NCBI RefSeq assembly: GCF_020171745.1
Contig: NZ_JAIVAH010000007.1
Span: forward strand, 124,001 to 188,000
DNA: 64,000 nucleotides
Direction: 5' to 3'
DNA from: Prescottella equi
GTDB taxonomy: Bacteria; Actinomycetota; Actinomycetes; Mycobacteriales; Mycobacteriaceae
The notes under the pieces were generated by a model. The model was not told the origin of the DNA. It was given only the letters and a program-made list of their open reading frames with translations, and did not search any database. The position numbers were made by a program, and so were the translations under genes. This document shows, one piece after another, positions 9,857 through 18,440 of this stretch (the first letter of the stretch is position 1; every line of letters starts with the position of its first letter).

Positions 9857-10822
9857 ATGACGAACCACATCGACGTCGACATCGCTCCCCGGCCGTGGTC
9901 GGGACGCACCGACGGCCTCGGAGCCGAACATCTGCGCTGGCACCAGGCCGTCACCCCCTACCGTCCGGAAACGGGCCCCGGCACGGTCCTGATCGGCTTC
10001 GCGAGCGACGAGGGCGTGCGCCGCAACAAGGGCCGCCAGGGCGCCTCCGCCGGCCCGGACGCGCTCCGCAAGGCCCTCTCGTCGATGGCGCTCGAGAACG
10101 CGACGACGCTGTCCGACGCGGGCACCGTCGCCGTGACGGGCGATCGGCTCGAAGCCGGCCAGGAAGCCCTCGGTGCCGCCGTGACCACCGCACTCGACGC
10201 CGGACGGCTCCCGGTCGTGCTCGGCGGCGGCCATGAGGTCGCGTACGGCACCTACCTGGGTGTCGCCGGTTCTCAGCTGCGACAGCGGCATCCACGTCTG
10301 GGCATCCTCAATCTCGACGCCCACTTCGACCTGCGCAGCGACCCGATCCCGAGCTCCGGTACGCCGTTCCGGCAGATCGCCGAGGCCGAGCAGGCCGCGG
10401 GCACGAGCCACCGCTACGACGTCATCGGTATCAGCCAGCCGAGCAACACCAACGCGCTGTTCGACACCGCGCACCGACTGGGGGTCCGGTACCTGCTCGA
10501 CGACCACTGCGGCGTGGCCGATCGGGCCCGGGTCGACGAGTTCCTCACCGACTTCCTGGACGACGTCGACATCGTCTACCTGACGATCGATCTCGACGTG
10601 CTGCCCGCCGGTGTCGCGCCGGGTGTCAGCGCACCGGCCGCCTACGGTGTGCCGCTCGAGATCATCCAGCACGTGTGCGACCGGGTGACCGCGAGCGGCA
10701 AGCTCGCGGTCGTCGATGTCGCGGAACTCAACCCGGCCCTCGACGTGGACAACCGGACCGCCCGCACCGCGGCCCGGCTCATCCACCGCATCGTTGCCGG
10801 GCACGTTCCGCCGACGGCCTGA
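9857..10822 (+). CDS. hutG: Formimidoylglutamase
   Basis: A 321-residue ureohydrolase of the arginase fold, expected to hydrolyse N-formimidoyl-L-glutamate to glutamate and formamide, the last Hut step. The dinuclear manganese ligands are all visible: His126 in GGGHEVAYG, Asp154-x-His156-x-Asp158 in NLDAHFDLR, and Asp245-x-Asp247 in TIDLDVLPAG. KGRQGASAGPDALR and PGVSAPAAYGVP are typical of HutG rather than agmatinase or arginase. It is the last gene of the permease-hutI-hutG unit; a 12-base-arm hairpin follows 42 bases after the stop. The pathway type implied is the one that releases formamide directly. Confidence 0.95.
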   Translation: MTNHIDVDIAPRPWSGRTDGLGAEHLRWHQAVTPYRPETGPGTVLIGFASDEGVRRNKGRQGASAGPDALRKALSSMALENATTLSDAGTVAVTGDRLEAGQEALGAAVTTALDAGRLPVVLGGGHEVAYGTYLGVAGSQLRQRHPRLGILNLDAHFDLRSDPIPSSGTPFRQIAEAEQAAGTSHRYDVIGISQPSNTNALFDTAHRLGVRYLLDDHCGVADRARVDEFLTDFLDDVDIVYLTIDLDVLPAGVAPGVSAPAAYGVPLEIIQHVCDRVTASGKLAVVDVAELNPALDVDNRTARTAARLIHRIVAGHVPPTA

Positions 10823-10864
10823 CACAGCCCGCCGCCGCTCGAGCCGCTATTCCCCCTCCCCTGT

Positions 10865-10893
10865 AGCCGGCACCCTCTTCCAGGGTGTCGGCT
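10865..10893. terminator. Hairpin between hutG and the convergent DUF222/HNH gene
   Basis: AGCCGGCACCCT (10865-10876) pairs with AGGGTGTCGGCT (10882-10893) around a 5-base loop, with one wobble pair. It lies between two convergent genes and could terminate both. No T-tract follows. Confidence 0.65.
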
Positions 10894-10941
10894 GCAGTGG
10901 TTTCGGAGGCATGCGGTTGTCCGGTCGTACCGTTGACGCGG

Positions 10942-12273
10942 TCAGGCTGCGTGTGGTCCTGCCCGCCCGTGAGCGGGCATGGGTTTCTTGTACGGATCGA
11001 CGGTGCTCGGTGGGGTGAACCACGGCTTTCTGTCAGTGCCGATTTTCACTTCCCAGTGGGAGTGGTGCAGCAGTTGGTGGTGGTAGCGGCACAGCAGCAC
11101 GAGGTTGTCGAGATCGGTGGGTCCGCCGTCGGCCCAATGCGTCACGTGATGGCCTTCGCAGTGGGCGGGTGGTGCGCCGCAGCCGGGGAAGGCGCAGCCA
11201 TGATCGCGGGCGATCAACGCTCGACGCTGTTTCTTCGACACTGTTCTGCTGGTGCGGCCCAGATCGATCGGGACGCCGTCACTCATGACGACCGGGGTGA
11301 GGTGGCAGTCGCAGGCCAGGCGTCGTGCAGTCGCGATCGACAGTGGCCCCATGTGTGGCATGCGTGCGATGTCTTTGTCGCCGAACAGGTCCCGATCGCT
11401 CTCCGGGTCATCGTCCAGATCGCCGCCGAACCCCGTCCATGCGTGCTCGTGTGCTGTTTCGCTGCGGGCGAGGTCGGCGGCGTTCACGTGCAGGGACAGA
11501 TGCGGCCGTTCCCCGCCCTCGATGGGGGCGTCGCCGGAGTCGAGGTAGCGGCGCAGGATCTCGGCGAACGCGTCCGCGCGCTGCCGCGCCGGGGTGCGGG
11601 CGCCGGCAGGGTCGTCCATCGGGTTACGCGGCTTGGTCAACGCAGACAACGCCGTCAGCAACATCTCGCCGGTCACCGCGTCGAGATCCCCCTTGACCGC
11701 GACGCGACCGTTCAACGTTTTCGAGGCGTGGAACTCGTTGCGCTCGACGTCCTCGCTGGGTGGCAGTTCGTCGGATTCGAAGATCCGCTCCAACCGGGAG
11801 ATGCAGGTGCGCACGGTCGTGGTGGTGGCGGTGGGCCCGGTGGCGCTGTCCAGCAACACTTTCCGGCACGCATCCAGTGCGTCGTTCGGCATGCCGCGGG
11901 GCGGGGTCTCGCAGAACTTTCCGATCAAAGCGGCATGCTCGGCAGAGATGTCACCTGCGTTGAAGGCGTCGGCGATCTCGGATTGCCGACCGAGCATCTT
12001 GCCCAACGCCAGGATCTTCGCTGCGACCGATACTTCCAACAGCGAATTCGCGGCCAGCCAGAACTTCACACTCCGAAATCCGAGGGTGTCGAGCGAAACT
12101 GCCCGCTCATCCACCTCGGCCACCATCGCAACACGTAACGCCTCGAGGCGCTCGATCTCGCCGGAGACATCCAACGTGGCCTGCAACAACAAGGCCTCAG
12201 GGAGCCGGCACACGTCATCGGGCCGCAGCGCGGTGGTTGCGATGCCCGAATTGTTGAGTCCCCCCGGATTCAT
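10942..12273 (-). CDS. DUF222 / HNH endonuclease protein (13E12 repeat family)
   Basis: A 443-residue protein of the mycobacterial REP13E12 family. Residues about 25-330 are the DUF222 region (LDTLGFRSVKFWLAANSLLE, ISAEHAALIGKFCETPPRGM, TTTTVRTCISRLERIFES). The C-terminus is an HNH nuclease: ALIARDHGCAFPGCGAPPAHCEGHHVTHWADGG and LVLLCRYHHQLLHH hold the paired cysteines and histidines for zinc and metal binding. A near-identical 433-residue copy is at 28232-29533, differing mainly in the N-terminal 60 residues and by a 10-residue acidic insert here. A perfect SOS box ends up 15 bases upstream of the start. In Mycobacterium tuberculosis several 13E12 genes belong to the LexA regulon and the element can carry a phage attachment site; the actual function is unknown. 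Confidence 0.92.
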   Translation of the reverse strand: MNPGGLNNSGIATTALRPDDVCRLPEALLLQATLDVSGEIERLEALRVAMVAEVDERAVSLDTLGFRSVKFWLAANSLLEVSVAAKILALGKMLGRQSEIADAFNAGDISAEHAALIGKFCETPPRGMPNDALDACRKVLLDSATGPTATTTTVRTCISRLERIFESDELPPSEDVERNEFHASKTLNGRVAVKGDLDAVTGEMLLTALSALTKPRNPMDDPAGARTPARQRADAFAEILRRYLDSGDAPIEGGERPHLSLHVNAADLARSETAHEHAWTGFGGDLDDDPESDRDLFGDKDIARMPHMGPLSIATARRLACDCHLTPVVMSDGVPIDLGRTSRTVSKKQRRALIARDHGCAFPGCGAPPAHCEGHHVTHWADGGPTDLDNLVLLCRYHHQLLHHSHWEVKIGTDRKPWFTPPSTVDPYKKPMPAHGRAGPHAA

Positions 12274-12287
12274 GACTCGAGCCTAGT

Positions 12288-12303
12288 TCGAACTGGTGTT
12301 CGA
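12288..12303. promoter_or_regulatory. SOS (LexA) box upstream of DUF222/HNH gene
   Basis: TCGAACTGGTGTTCGA fits the mycobacterial LexA consensus TCGAAC-N4-GTTCGA exactly. It sits 15 bases before the ATG of the minus-strand HNH gene, so LexA should repress that gene until DNA damage. The second copy of the gene has an equivalent box at 28202-28217. Confidence 0.85.
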
Positions 12304-12385
12304 GTCAAGGAGTTTCTCGTGCGCCAGACTTCCTGGCAGGCTCCGGGCGTTTACGATCCGGGACACGAGCAGGAAAGGGGGAGGC

Positions 12386-12592
12386 GTGTGGCGAGGTCAC
12401 GGCCGACAACGGCTAGTTGTGGGCTCCGGTTCGGGTACCTCGGATCGTATCGGCGCGATCACCGACGCCGCAGGCAACAAAAAAGTTGTTCTGTTGGAAT
12501 GCAAGGGCGGAAAAGCCCAACCGTGGCGGGAGCTCTCGCCTGAAAGGAGTAATTTGTGGCTACTCGTAAAAGAGACCGTGTTGCCAACATGA
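12386..12592 (+). pseudogene. Remnant of a PD-(D/E)xK-like toxin tip, 5' part missing
   Basis: A 68-codon frame starting at the edge of the inverted repeat. It reads LVVGSGSGTSDRIGAITDAA then NKKVVLLECKGGKAQPW, an acidic residue followed by E-C-K, which resembles the D...ExK core of restriction-endonuclease-fold toxin domains. No secretion or delivery domain remains upstream, because the repeat arm ends at about 12399. Its 3' end overlaps the next gene, which has its own good ribosome site. I read it as the leftover C-terminus of a contact-dependent toxin cut off by the repeat, but the similarity is short. Confidence 0.35.
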
Positions 12593-13278
12593 TTAAGACG
12601 GAATTGACCGATGCATTGGCGCGCGCGGGGTACATGCCGTTTGATCCCCTAGTGGAGACGAATGAGGGTGCCTTCTGGTTCAAGAGTGATTCTGTCGGCA
12701 TTCCGAATACCTTCGCGGCTGTGCAAGCACTTATTGGCTATTCGAGGGACGGTGCAGTGAGGTGCACGGGAACTGCCTTCCTGATATCTCCGACGATAGA
12801 TGACGCACTACGGTCAATGCCATCGGACGCACTGCTGAAAGGCGATCGGCCGGACAGCCCCTTCCATGAGCGCGTTGACCATCGGTTTTTCAACGATCTG
12901 CCGGGTCTGGAGTCGGTGGGGGAGGCGCCATGGGTGATTACTGAGGCGGACGTGCCGATTGCCGTGCAGTGGTTTGAGAATCGCGTATCCGGGGCGGTTG
13001 CGAAATGGTTCGACGATCGCAAATCGCTCGAGAGGTTGATCTGGGTGGCGGAGGAGCCGATCCCGGGAACCTCGCACAACCGAATCAACCCCCGTGTTCT
13101 ACGGGCGACAATTATCTTGTGCATCGTCAATGGTAAATTCACTTATGCGGCAGGATTGATGACGGCGCACCTTGAACGCGATCACGTGCAGCCGAATATT
13201 GATTCATCCGAGCGTGTTTCCGCGTTTGATAGGGCTCTGGCGGATAGGTTTCCAGAGTATCGGCGTGCCCGAGGCTGA
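12556..13278 (+). CDS. Hypothetical protein (possible immunity protein)
   Basis: A 240-residue soluble protein that I do not recognise. The GTG start follows AAAGGAGT at ideal spacing. Base composition is visibly lower in G+C than the flanking genes, with codons such as GAT, ATT and TTG common, which suggests transfer. There is no signal peptide or membrane segment. Aromatic, acidic stretches (EGAFWFKSDSVG, WVITEADVPIAVQWFENRV) and the position right after a toxin-like remnant suggest an immunity protein; that is inference from context only. The C-terminus ends RFPEYRRARG. Confidence 0.72.
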   Translation: MATRKRDRVANMIKTELTDALARAGYMPFDPLVETNEGAFWFKSDSVGIPNTFAAVQALIGYSRDGAVRCTGTAFLISPTIDDALRSMPSDALLKGDRPDSPFHERVDHRFFNDLPGLESVGEAPWVITEADVPIAVQWFENRVSGAVAKWFDDRKSLERLIWVAEEPIPGTSHNRINPRVLRATIILCIVNGKFTYAAGLMTAHLERDHVQPNIDSSERVSAFDRALADRFPEYRRARG

Positions 13279-13476
13279 TGACCTTGCCATTTCCCAGAAA
13301 TTGGGATATTCCGCTGTGGATGTCTTCTCGGGGCTCCCAGGCTGCCGTAGCTGTCGACTAGCAGCTTCGCGACCTGCGGATTCAACGCCCAGTTGAGGCG
13401 TGATTCGGGACCTTCACTGTCGCCCAGATTGCTCGTGATAAGCATGTCATCCGAAGGCATGTCGAAGGGGAAATGT

Positions 13477-13923
13477 ATGGACCGCCGCAGCTTGATCACG
13501 ATCGCTGAGCAGTTGGTACCGGAGAGGCCGTCGCTCACTGAGGCGGTCCGGGCGGCAGTGGATGACAGATGGGCATTGGCGGAGCTGACCAGAGGTTTAC
13601 AGGACGCTGCGGTCATGGAGTACATCGACTGGTCTGACGATCCGGAGATGGCCCGAGAAGCATTGGAATCCTTGAAGTTCCACCCGTCGTCCATGTCGTG
13701 GGATTGGTGGGAAGAACACGAGGATGACGACGATGAGGACGAGGACATCGAGCGGTTCCTCGGCTTGGCCGGAGAGCAGAGCCGCAAGCACGGCGTACTC
13801 CTGGTCGAACTCGATCTCGGTGCCGATGGCTACCTGCTGGGTTTCGTTCCCACAGGCTCGGCCGAGGACATGATCGAAGCCGGATCACTGAATGTCGTTC
13901 GCCGAGGCTGGCAGGATGCGTGA
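13477..13923 (+). CDS. Hypothetical DUF6630-like acidic protein
   Basis: A 148-residue protein with a strongly acidic middle (WWEEHEDDDDEDEDIERFLGL, about residues 82-102) and a C-terminus LVELDLGADGYLLGFVPTGSAEDM that resembles the DUF6630 family. Proteins of this kind often sit in toxin-immunity islands. The ATG at 13477 was chosen because AAGGGG precedes it by six bases; an upstream in-frame ATG at 13447 has no ribosome site. Its G+C is lower than the flanks. The preceding 198 bases (13279-13476) hold no convincing gene. Function unknown. Confidence 0.7.
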   Translation: MDRRSLITIAEQLVPERPSLTEAVRAAVDDRWALAELTRGLQDAAVMEYIDWSDDPEMAREALESLKFHPSSMSWDWWEEHEDDDDEDEDIERFLGLAGEQSRKHGVLLVELDLGADGYLLGFVPTGSAEDMIEAGSLNVVRRGWQDA

Positions 13924-13985
13924 GGCGGCGCAGTTCTTGACGCAAGACACTGGATCGACCGCCGACGGGCAATGCTTCGGACCTC

Positions 13986-14702
13986 TCACAACCAACGCGG
14001 CGGCTGGAGTTCGCTGCCCGCGGTGAGCCCCACCGCACCACGACCCGATGCCCAGTGGACCACGGCGACAAGCGAACCCGCGACGATGTCGGTCACCGGC
14101 GGACCGTCCTCGACGACGACGAACCGACGATCGCCCACCTCGAGGACCAGGCCCGCGCCCTCACCCCTGCGTCGCCACATCGCAACGATGTCGTCGAGGA
14201 GCGAATCGAGCACCACCTGTGGGAAGTCCTCGAACCGTGCGCCGTTTCCGAGATCGACGGCGTGGATCCACACCTCGCGATTGCGCATCCAGGCCGTCTC
14301 CGACGCCGGCACCGTTCGCCCCTGCGCGGTCCGTACCTCGGCGTCCCACGCAGCGTCCGGCAACGTGCGCCACTTCTCGTCGAGCTGGGCCGCTCTCTCG
14401 GCGAAGAGGTTTCGCAGCGATCCCGCACTGAGGAGAGCACCCTCGTCGATCTCCCGGGCCCGCTGCTCCACCGACTCGTACATCGGCGTCTCGATCCCGG
14501 TCGCCGCCCAGTCCAGGATCCGGCACAGCGCGGCGGCGTTGTAGGCGACGTGCGCGACGAGGTGCTTGCGCGTCCACCCGTCGAGCAGGCTCGGGCCGGA
14601 AAGGTCCTCGTCCGACAGCGCCGCCAGCTTCTGCGCGAAGTACGCGGTGCCCTCTCGCGCGATATCCAGGCGCTCGGCCAGATCCAGATCGTTGAACGCC
14701 AC
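13986..14702 (-). CDS. Mycothiol-dependent maleylpyruvate isomerase family protein
   Basis: A 238-residue DinB-fold protein of the mycothiol-dependent maleylpyruvate isomerase family. Characterised members such as NagL of Corynebacterium isomerise maleylpyruvate to fumarylpyruvate in the gentisate pathway. The helical N-terminal domain carries WTRKHLVAHVAYNAAAL (metal histidine about residue 51) and NREVWIHAVDLG (Glu143 and His147), matching the His-Glu-His metal set of NagL, and a small C-terminal domain follows. The GTG start at 14702 gives the usual length; the frame is open further upstream without a better start. It lies downstream of an mhp-like operon but a strong hairpin separates them. 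No gentisate dioxygenase is nearby, so it may instead be one of the many family members of unknown substrate. Confidence 0.85.
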   Translation of the reverse strand: MAFNDLDLAERLDIAREGTAYFAQKLAALSDEDLSGPSLLDGWTRKHLVAHVAYNAAALCRILDWAATGIETPMYESVEQRAREIDEGALLSAGSLRNLFAERAAQLDEKWRTLPDAAWDAEVRTAQGRTVPASETAWMRNREVWIHAVDLGNGARFEDFPQVVLDSLLDDIVAMWRRRGEGAGLVLEVGDRRFVVVEDGPPVTDIVAGSLVAVVHWASGRGAVGLTAGSELQPPRWL

Positions 14703-14758
14703 GAATGCTCCTACTCGACGACGGTCCCGCTCCCTCGACCGTAGCCCCACCCGAGAAA

Positions 14759-14801
14759 CAACTCGGGCGCCGCGACCGAAACGGTTGCAGCGCCCGAGTT
14801 G
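14759..14801. terminator. Hairpin terminator of the lower meta-cleavage operon
   Basis: CAACTCGGGCGC (14759-14770) pairs perfectly with GCGCCCGAGTTG (14790-14801) around a 19-base loop, 14 bases past the aldolase stop. It should end the hydratase-dehydrogenase-aldolase transcript before the isomerase gene. Confidence 0.78.
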
Positions 14802-14815
14802 GGAGTTGCCTCAGA

Positions 14816-15847
14816 TCAGGCGCTCTGGCCCTCGCGCTCGGCGACGATGTTCAGAGCGATGTCGACGAGCATGTCCTCCTGGCCACCGACCAGCTTGCGC
14901 TTGCCGGCCTCGAGCAGCAGGGTGCGGACGTCGACGTCGTAGCGAGCCGACGCCGTCTCTGCGTGACGCAGGAAGCTCGAGTAGACACCCGCGTAGCCCA
15001 GGGTGAGGGTCTCGCGGTCGACGCGGACCGGACGGTCCTGCAGCGGGCGGACGATGTCGTCGGCAGCATCCTGCAGCGCGAAGACGTCGCAGCCGTGCTT
15101 CCACTCGTGCAGGTCGGCGACCGCGATGAAGGGCTCGATCGGGCAGTTGCCGGCACCGGCGCCGTGACCGGCGAGCGATGCGTCGACGCGGTAGACGCCT
15201 TCCTCGACGGCGACGACGCTGTTCGCCACCGACAGGGAGAGGTTCTCGTGCGCGTGGATGCCGATCTCGGTGCCCTCGTTGAGGACGTCCTTGTAGGCAC
15301 GGACGCGGTCACGGACACCGTTCATCGTCAGGCGTCCGCCCGAGTCGGTGACGTACACGCAGTTCGCACCGTAGGACTCCATCAGCTTGGCCTGCTTGGC
15401 CAGCTCCTCCGGGGCAGCCATGTGGCTCATCATCAGGAAGCCGGAGACGTCCATGCCGATCTCGCGGGCCGTCTCGATGTGCTGCGCGGAGACGTCGGCC
15501 TCGGTGCAGTGCGTCGCGATGCGGACCGAGCGCACACCCAGCTTGTAGGCGTGCTTGAGCTCCTCGATGGTGCCGACACCCGGCAGCAGCAGGGTGGTCA
15601 GGCGGGCGTTCTCGAGGACGTCGGCCGCAGCCTCGATCCACTCCCAGTCGGTGTTGGAGCCCGGACCGTAGTTGACCGAGCCACCGGCGAGACCGTCACC
15701 GTGCGCGACCTCGATCGCGTCGACACCGGCAGCGTCGAGAGCCTTGACGATCCGCTTGACGTCCTCCGGCGAAATGCGGTGGCGCACAGCGTGCATGCCG
15801 TCGCGCAGCGTGACGTCCTGGACGAAGATAGTGGGGTTGGTGCTCAT
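14816..15847 (-). CDS. mhpE: 4-hydroxy-2-oxovalerate aldolase
   Basis: A 343-residue HMGL-type TIM barrel followed by the communication domain. It splits 4-hydroxy-2-oxovalerate into pyruvate and acetaldehyde. The metal and substrate motifs are [12 protein letters not shown] (residues about 12-23), [40 protein letters not shown] and [16 protein letters not shown]; the C-terminal [16 protein letters not shown] and [14 protein letters not shown] are the dimer/communication part. It resembles MhpE and BphI more than steroid HsaF. It overlaps the acetaldehyde dehydrogenase gene by four bases, consistent with the known channelling complex of the two enzymes. Confidence 0.96.
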   Translation of the reverse strand: MSTNPTIFVQDVTLRDGMHAVRHRISPEDVKRIVKALDAAGVDAIEVAHGDGLAGGSVNYGPGSNTDWEWIEAAADVLENARLTTLLLPGVGTIEELKHAYKLGVRSVRIATHCTEADVSAQHIETAREIGMDVSGFLMMSHMAAPEELAKQAKLMESYGANCVYVTDSGGRLTMNGVRDRVRAYKDVLNEGTEIGIHAHENLSLSVANSVVAVEEGVYRVDASLAGHGAGAGNCPIEPFIAVADLHEWKHGCDVFALQDAADDIVRPLQDRPVRVDRETLTLGYAGVYSSFLRHAETASARYDVDVRTLLLEAGKRKLVGGQEDMLVDIALNIVAEREGQSA

Positions 15848-16788
15848 CGGGTGGCTTCCTTCTTCTGGGCGATGCGCTCAGCGATCTGCAGGCCGGCAGA
15901 GGTCATGATGTCGAGGTTGCCTGCGTAGGCGGGCAGGTAGTGTCCTGCACCCTCGACCTCGAGGAAAATCGACACCTGGTGGGTCGGGCGGTTGCCGCCG
16001 TCGATCAGGGTCTCGACCGGCTGATCGGCGGGGATCTCGGAGATCTGGACCTGCTGCTTGAGGCGGTAGCCGGGCACGTAGGCCGAGACGTCGCCGACCA
16101 TCTTCGCGACGGACTCGCGGATCTGGTCGTGCGTGGCCGGGTCCGAAGCGTCGACCAGGCAGAAGACCGTGTCGCGCATCATCAGCGGCGGCTCGGCCGG
16201 GTTCAGGATGATGATCGCCTTGCCGCGCTTGGCGCCACCGACGGACACGATCGCGCTGGACGTGGTCTCGGTGAACTCGTCGATGTTGGCGCGGGTGCCC
16301 GGGCCGGCGGACTTCGACGCGATCGACGCGACGATCTCGGCGTAGGCAACCGGGACGACCCGGGAGACGGCCGCGACCATCGGGATCGTGGCCTGGCCAC
16401 CACAGGTCACCATGTTCACGTTCGTGGCGTCGAGGTGCTCGTCACCGTTGACGGCCGGCACCACGAAGGGGCCGATCGCGGCGGGGGTGAGGTCGATCAT
16501 GCGCTTGCCCAGCGGGCGCAGGCGCGCGTCGTTCACGACGTGAGCCTTGGCCGACGTCGCGTCGAAGACGATCTCGATCTCGTCGAAGTTGGGGAGACCG
16601 ACGAGGCCCTCGACACCCTCGGCGGTGATCGGCACACCCATGGAAGCGGCGCGGGCGAGACCGTCCGACGCGGGGTCGATACCGACCATCGCGCCCATCT
16701 CGAGGTGATCGGAGTGGTTGAGCACCTTGATCATCAGATCGGTGCCGATGTTGCCGGATCCGATGATCGCGACCTTGACCTTGCTCAT
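15844..16788 (-). CDS. mhpF: Acetaldehyde dehydrogenase (acetylating)
   Basis: A 314-residue CoA-acylating aldehyde dehydrogenase that turns acetaldehyde, NAD+ and CoA into acetyl-CoA. The Rossmann motif is at the N-terminus ([14 protein letters not shown], residues 6-19). The catalytic cysteine is in [16 protein letters not shown] (about residue 130), followed by [19 protein letters not shown] and the C-terminal [16 protein letters not shown]. It is coupled by four-base overlaps both to the hydratase upstream and the aldolase downstream, so the volatile aldehyde can pass directly between partner enzymes. Confidence 0.96.
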   Translation of the reverse strand: MSKVKVAIIGSGNIGTDLMIKVLNHSDHLEMGAMVGIDPASDGLARAASMGVPITAEGVEGLVGLPNFDEIEIVFDATSAKAHVVNDARLRPLGKRMIDLTPAAIGPFVVPAVNGDEHLDATNVNMVTCGGQATIPMVAAVSRVVPVAYAEIVASIASKSAGPGTRANIDEFTETTSSAIVSVGGAKRGKAIIILNPAEPPLMMRDTVFCLVDASDPATHDQIRESVAKMVGDVSAYVPGYRLKQQVQISEIPADQPVETLIDGGNRPTHQVSIFLEVEGAGHYLPAYAGNLDIMTSAGLQIAERIAQKKEATR

Positions 16789-17609
16789 GCCTCGGTTCCT
16801 TCCTTGAAACGTGTGGTCACGACACCGAGTCCGGACACGGAGACGGTGACGACATTGCCGGCCTGGACCGGCGCCATGGGGCCGAGGGCACCGGACAGGA
16901 TGACCTGACCTGCGCGCAGCGGCTGGCCCAGCTCGCGGGCCGTGCGGGCGAGCCACACGACGGCCTCGATCGGGTCGCCCAGGCAGGCCTCGCCGTTGCC
17001 GGAGGAGACTTCCTGGCCGTCGACGGCCATCGACATGACGACGTCCTTGGGCTCGAACTCGTCGAGCGTGCGACGCTGCGTGCCGAGCACGTAGACGCCG
17101 GAAGACGCGTTGTCGGCGACGGTGTCGCCGAAGCGGATGTCCCAGTTCTCGATGCGGCTGTCGCAGATCTCGAGCGCGGCGACCGCGTACTCGATCGCGC
17201 CGCGCACCTGCGCGGCGTCGAGCGGGCCGTCGATCAGGTCGGCGCCGAGCACGAAGCCGACCTCGCCCTCGATCTTCGGCTGGATCAGAACGCTCATCGG
17301 GACGTCGTCACCGTCGGCGTACTGCATGTCGTCGAAGAGGACGCCGAGATCGGGCTGGTTCACGCCGAGCTGCTGCTGGACCGCGACCGACGTCAGACCG
17401 ATCTTGCGGCCGACGACGACGGCGCCCGCCTTCATCCGGAGGTCGTTGACGCGTTCCTGCACCTGGTAGGCGGCGACGAGGTCGTCGGCGCCGATCAGGT
17501 CACGGATCGGCGCGCAGGGCACACCGGCCGCTGCGGCCGACGCGAGGCGCTCCGCGGCAGCGGCGATAGCGGACTCGCTCACCGCGGTGGAGTTCGTGGA
17601 CTGGGTCAT
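16785..17609 (-). CDS. 2-keto-4-pentenoate hydratase
   Basis: A 274-residue FAA-hydrolase-family hydratase of the MhpD type. It hydrates 2-hydroxypenta-2,4-dienoate to 4-hydroxy-2-oxovalerate, feeding the aldolase. Characteristic blocks are [46 protein letters not shown] (metal glutamates) and [26 protein letters not shown]. First gene of the operon, with the ATG at 17609. It is divergent from an IclR regulator 69 bases away. In that gap TCGCTCAGCGA (17656-17666) is a small palindrome that could be an operator. No ring-cleavage dioxygenase is in the window, so the aromatic substrate of this pathway is not evident. Confidence 0.93.
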   Translation of the reverse strand: MTQSTNSTAVSESAIAAAAERLASAAAAGVPCAPIRDLIGADDLVAAYQVQERVNDLRMKAGAVVVGRKIGLTSVAVQQQLGVNQPDLGVLFDDMQYADGDDVPMSVLIQPKIEGEVGFVLGADLIDGPLDAAQVRGAIEYAVAALEICDSRIENWDIRFGDTVADNASSGVYVLGTQRRTLDEFEPKDVVMSMAVDGQEVSSGNGEACLGDPIEAVVWLARTARELGQPLRAGQVILSGALGPMAPVQAGNVVTVSVSGLGVVTTRFKEGTEA

Positions 17610-17678
17610 GTCGATAACTGTGCTGGGCGGGGGCGCCCGAGGCCAACCTTCTGTCTCGCTCAGCGATACGCTCGACGC

Positions 17679-18440
17679 GTGACCGGTGCAGCGAACCTCG
17701 ACACGGTCCTCGGCAAAGCGGTCGCGATCCTGCGCAGTTACCGCCCCGAGGACAACGTCGTACCGCTCGCAGAGCTGGTGAGACGCACCGGGCTGCACAA
17801 GGCGACCGTGCACCGGCTCGCCGGCGAACTCGTGGCGAACCGGCTCCTCGATCGCGTCGACGGCGGCTACCGGCTGAGCGGCGGACTGTTCGAGCTGGGC
17901 ATGCTCGCCTCGCTCGAGCGCTCGCTGCTCGAGATGGCGATGCCGTTCCTGCAGGACCTGTACGAGCGCAGCCACGAGACCGTGCACCTCGGGGTCCGTG
18001 ACGGCCACGACGTCGTCTACGTCGCGAAGATCGGCGGCCACCGCCAGGCGATCTCCCCGTCCCGAACCGGTGGGCGCATCCCACTGCACTGTTCCGCGAT
18101 CGGCAAGGCCCTCCTCGCGCACTCCGACCCGGACCTGCGCCTCGAGGTGCTGGCGGCACCGCTGGTCCGGCGGACGCCGCACACGATCGTGGCGCCCGGC
18201 ATCCTGCAGACCCAGCTCGACAAGGTGGTCGAGACCGGCGTCGCGTTCGAGCGCGAGGAGTCGGCGCTGGGCATCGCATGCGTGGCCGCACCGGTCTTCG
18301 GCGCCGACGACCGTGTCGTCGCGGCCATCAGCGTCACCGGACCCACCAACCGCTACCGGCCCGAGAGTCAGGTCGCCGCGGTCCGGGCGGCCGCGGAGGG
18401 GCTGCGCAGCACGATGTCGCGCCGCGCCCAACTCCGCTGA
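17679..18440 (+). CDS. IclR-family regulator of the mhp-like operon
   Basis: A 253-residue IclR regulator with an N-terminal winged helix (VAILRSYRPEDNVVPLAELVRRTGLHKATVHRLAGEL, residues about 12-48) and effector domain (ETVHLGVRDGHDVVYVAKIGG, RIPLHCSAIGKALLAH, FEREESALGIACVAAPVFG). It starts with GTG at 17679, divergent from the hydratase operon. MhpR, the activator of 3-hydroxyphenylpropionate degradation, belongs to the same family, so a role as pathway activator is plausible. The stop abuts the stop of the convergent Lrp gene with no spacer. Confidence 0.9.
   Translation: MTGAANLDTVLGKAVAILRSYRPEDNVVPLAELVRRTGLHKATVHRLAGELVANRLLDRVDGGYRLSGGLFELGMLASLERSLLEMAMPFLQDLYERSHETVHLGVRDGHDVVYVAKIGGHRQAISPSRTGGRIPLHCSAIGKALLAHSDPDLRLEVLAAPLVRRTPHTIVAPGILQTQLDKVVETGVAFEREESALGIACVAAPVFGADDRVVAAISVTGPTNRYRPESQVAAVRAAAEGLRSTMSRRAQLR

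Larger units (their letters stand above)
10942..12399 (-). repeat. Left arm of a large inverted repeat (REP13E12-type)
   Basis: The whole DUF222/HNH gene plus about 125 bases upstream of it is repeated in opposite orientation at 28109-29533. Similarity stops abruptly after GGCGAGGTCA at about 12399. The shared upstream segment holds the SOS box and a purine-rich ribosome-site-like stretch followed by a start codon pointing away from the HNH gene. Downstream of the stop codon the two copies are unrelated. The arms enclose about 15.7 kb. Confidence 0.82.

Noticed and set aside
13320-13440. Minus-strand stretch reading SRLNWALNPQVAKLLVDSYG, possibly the end of a lost gene
   Set aside because: No start, no family match and no ribosome site; too short to support even as a pseudogene.
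14816-17609. Considered as hsaE-hsaG-hsaF of steroid degradation
   Set aside because: The aldolase follows MhpE/BphI-type sequence more closely than HsaF, no kstD or other steroid genes adjoin, and the regulator is IclR-type.
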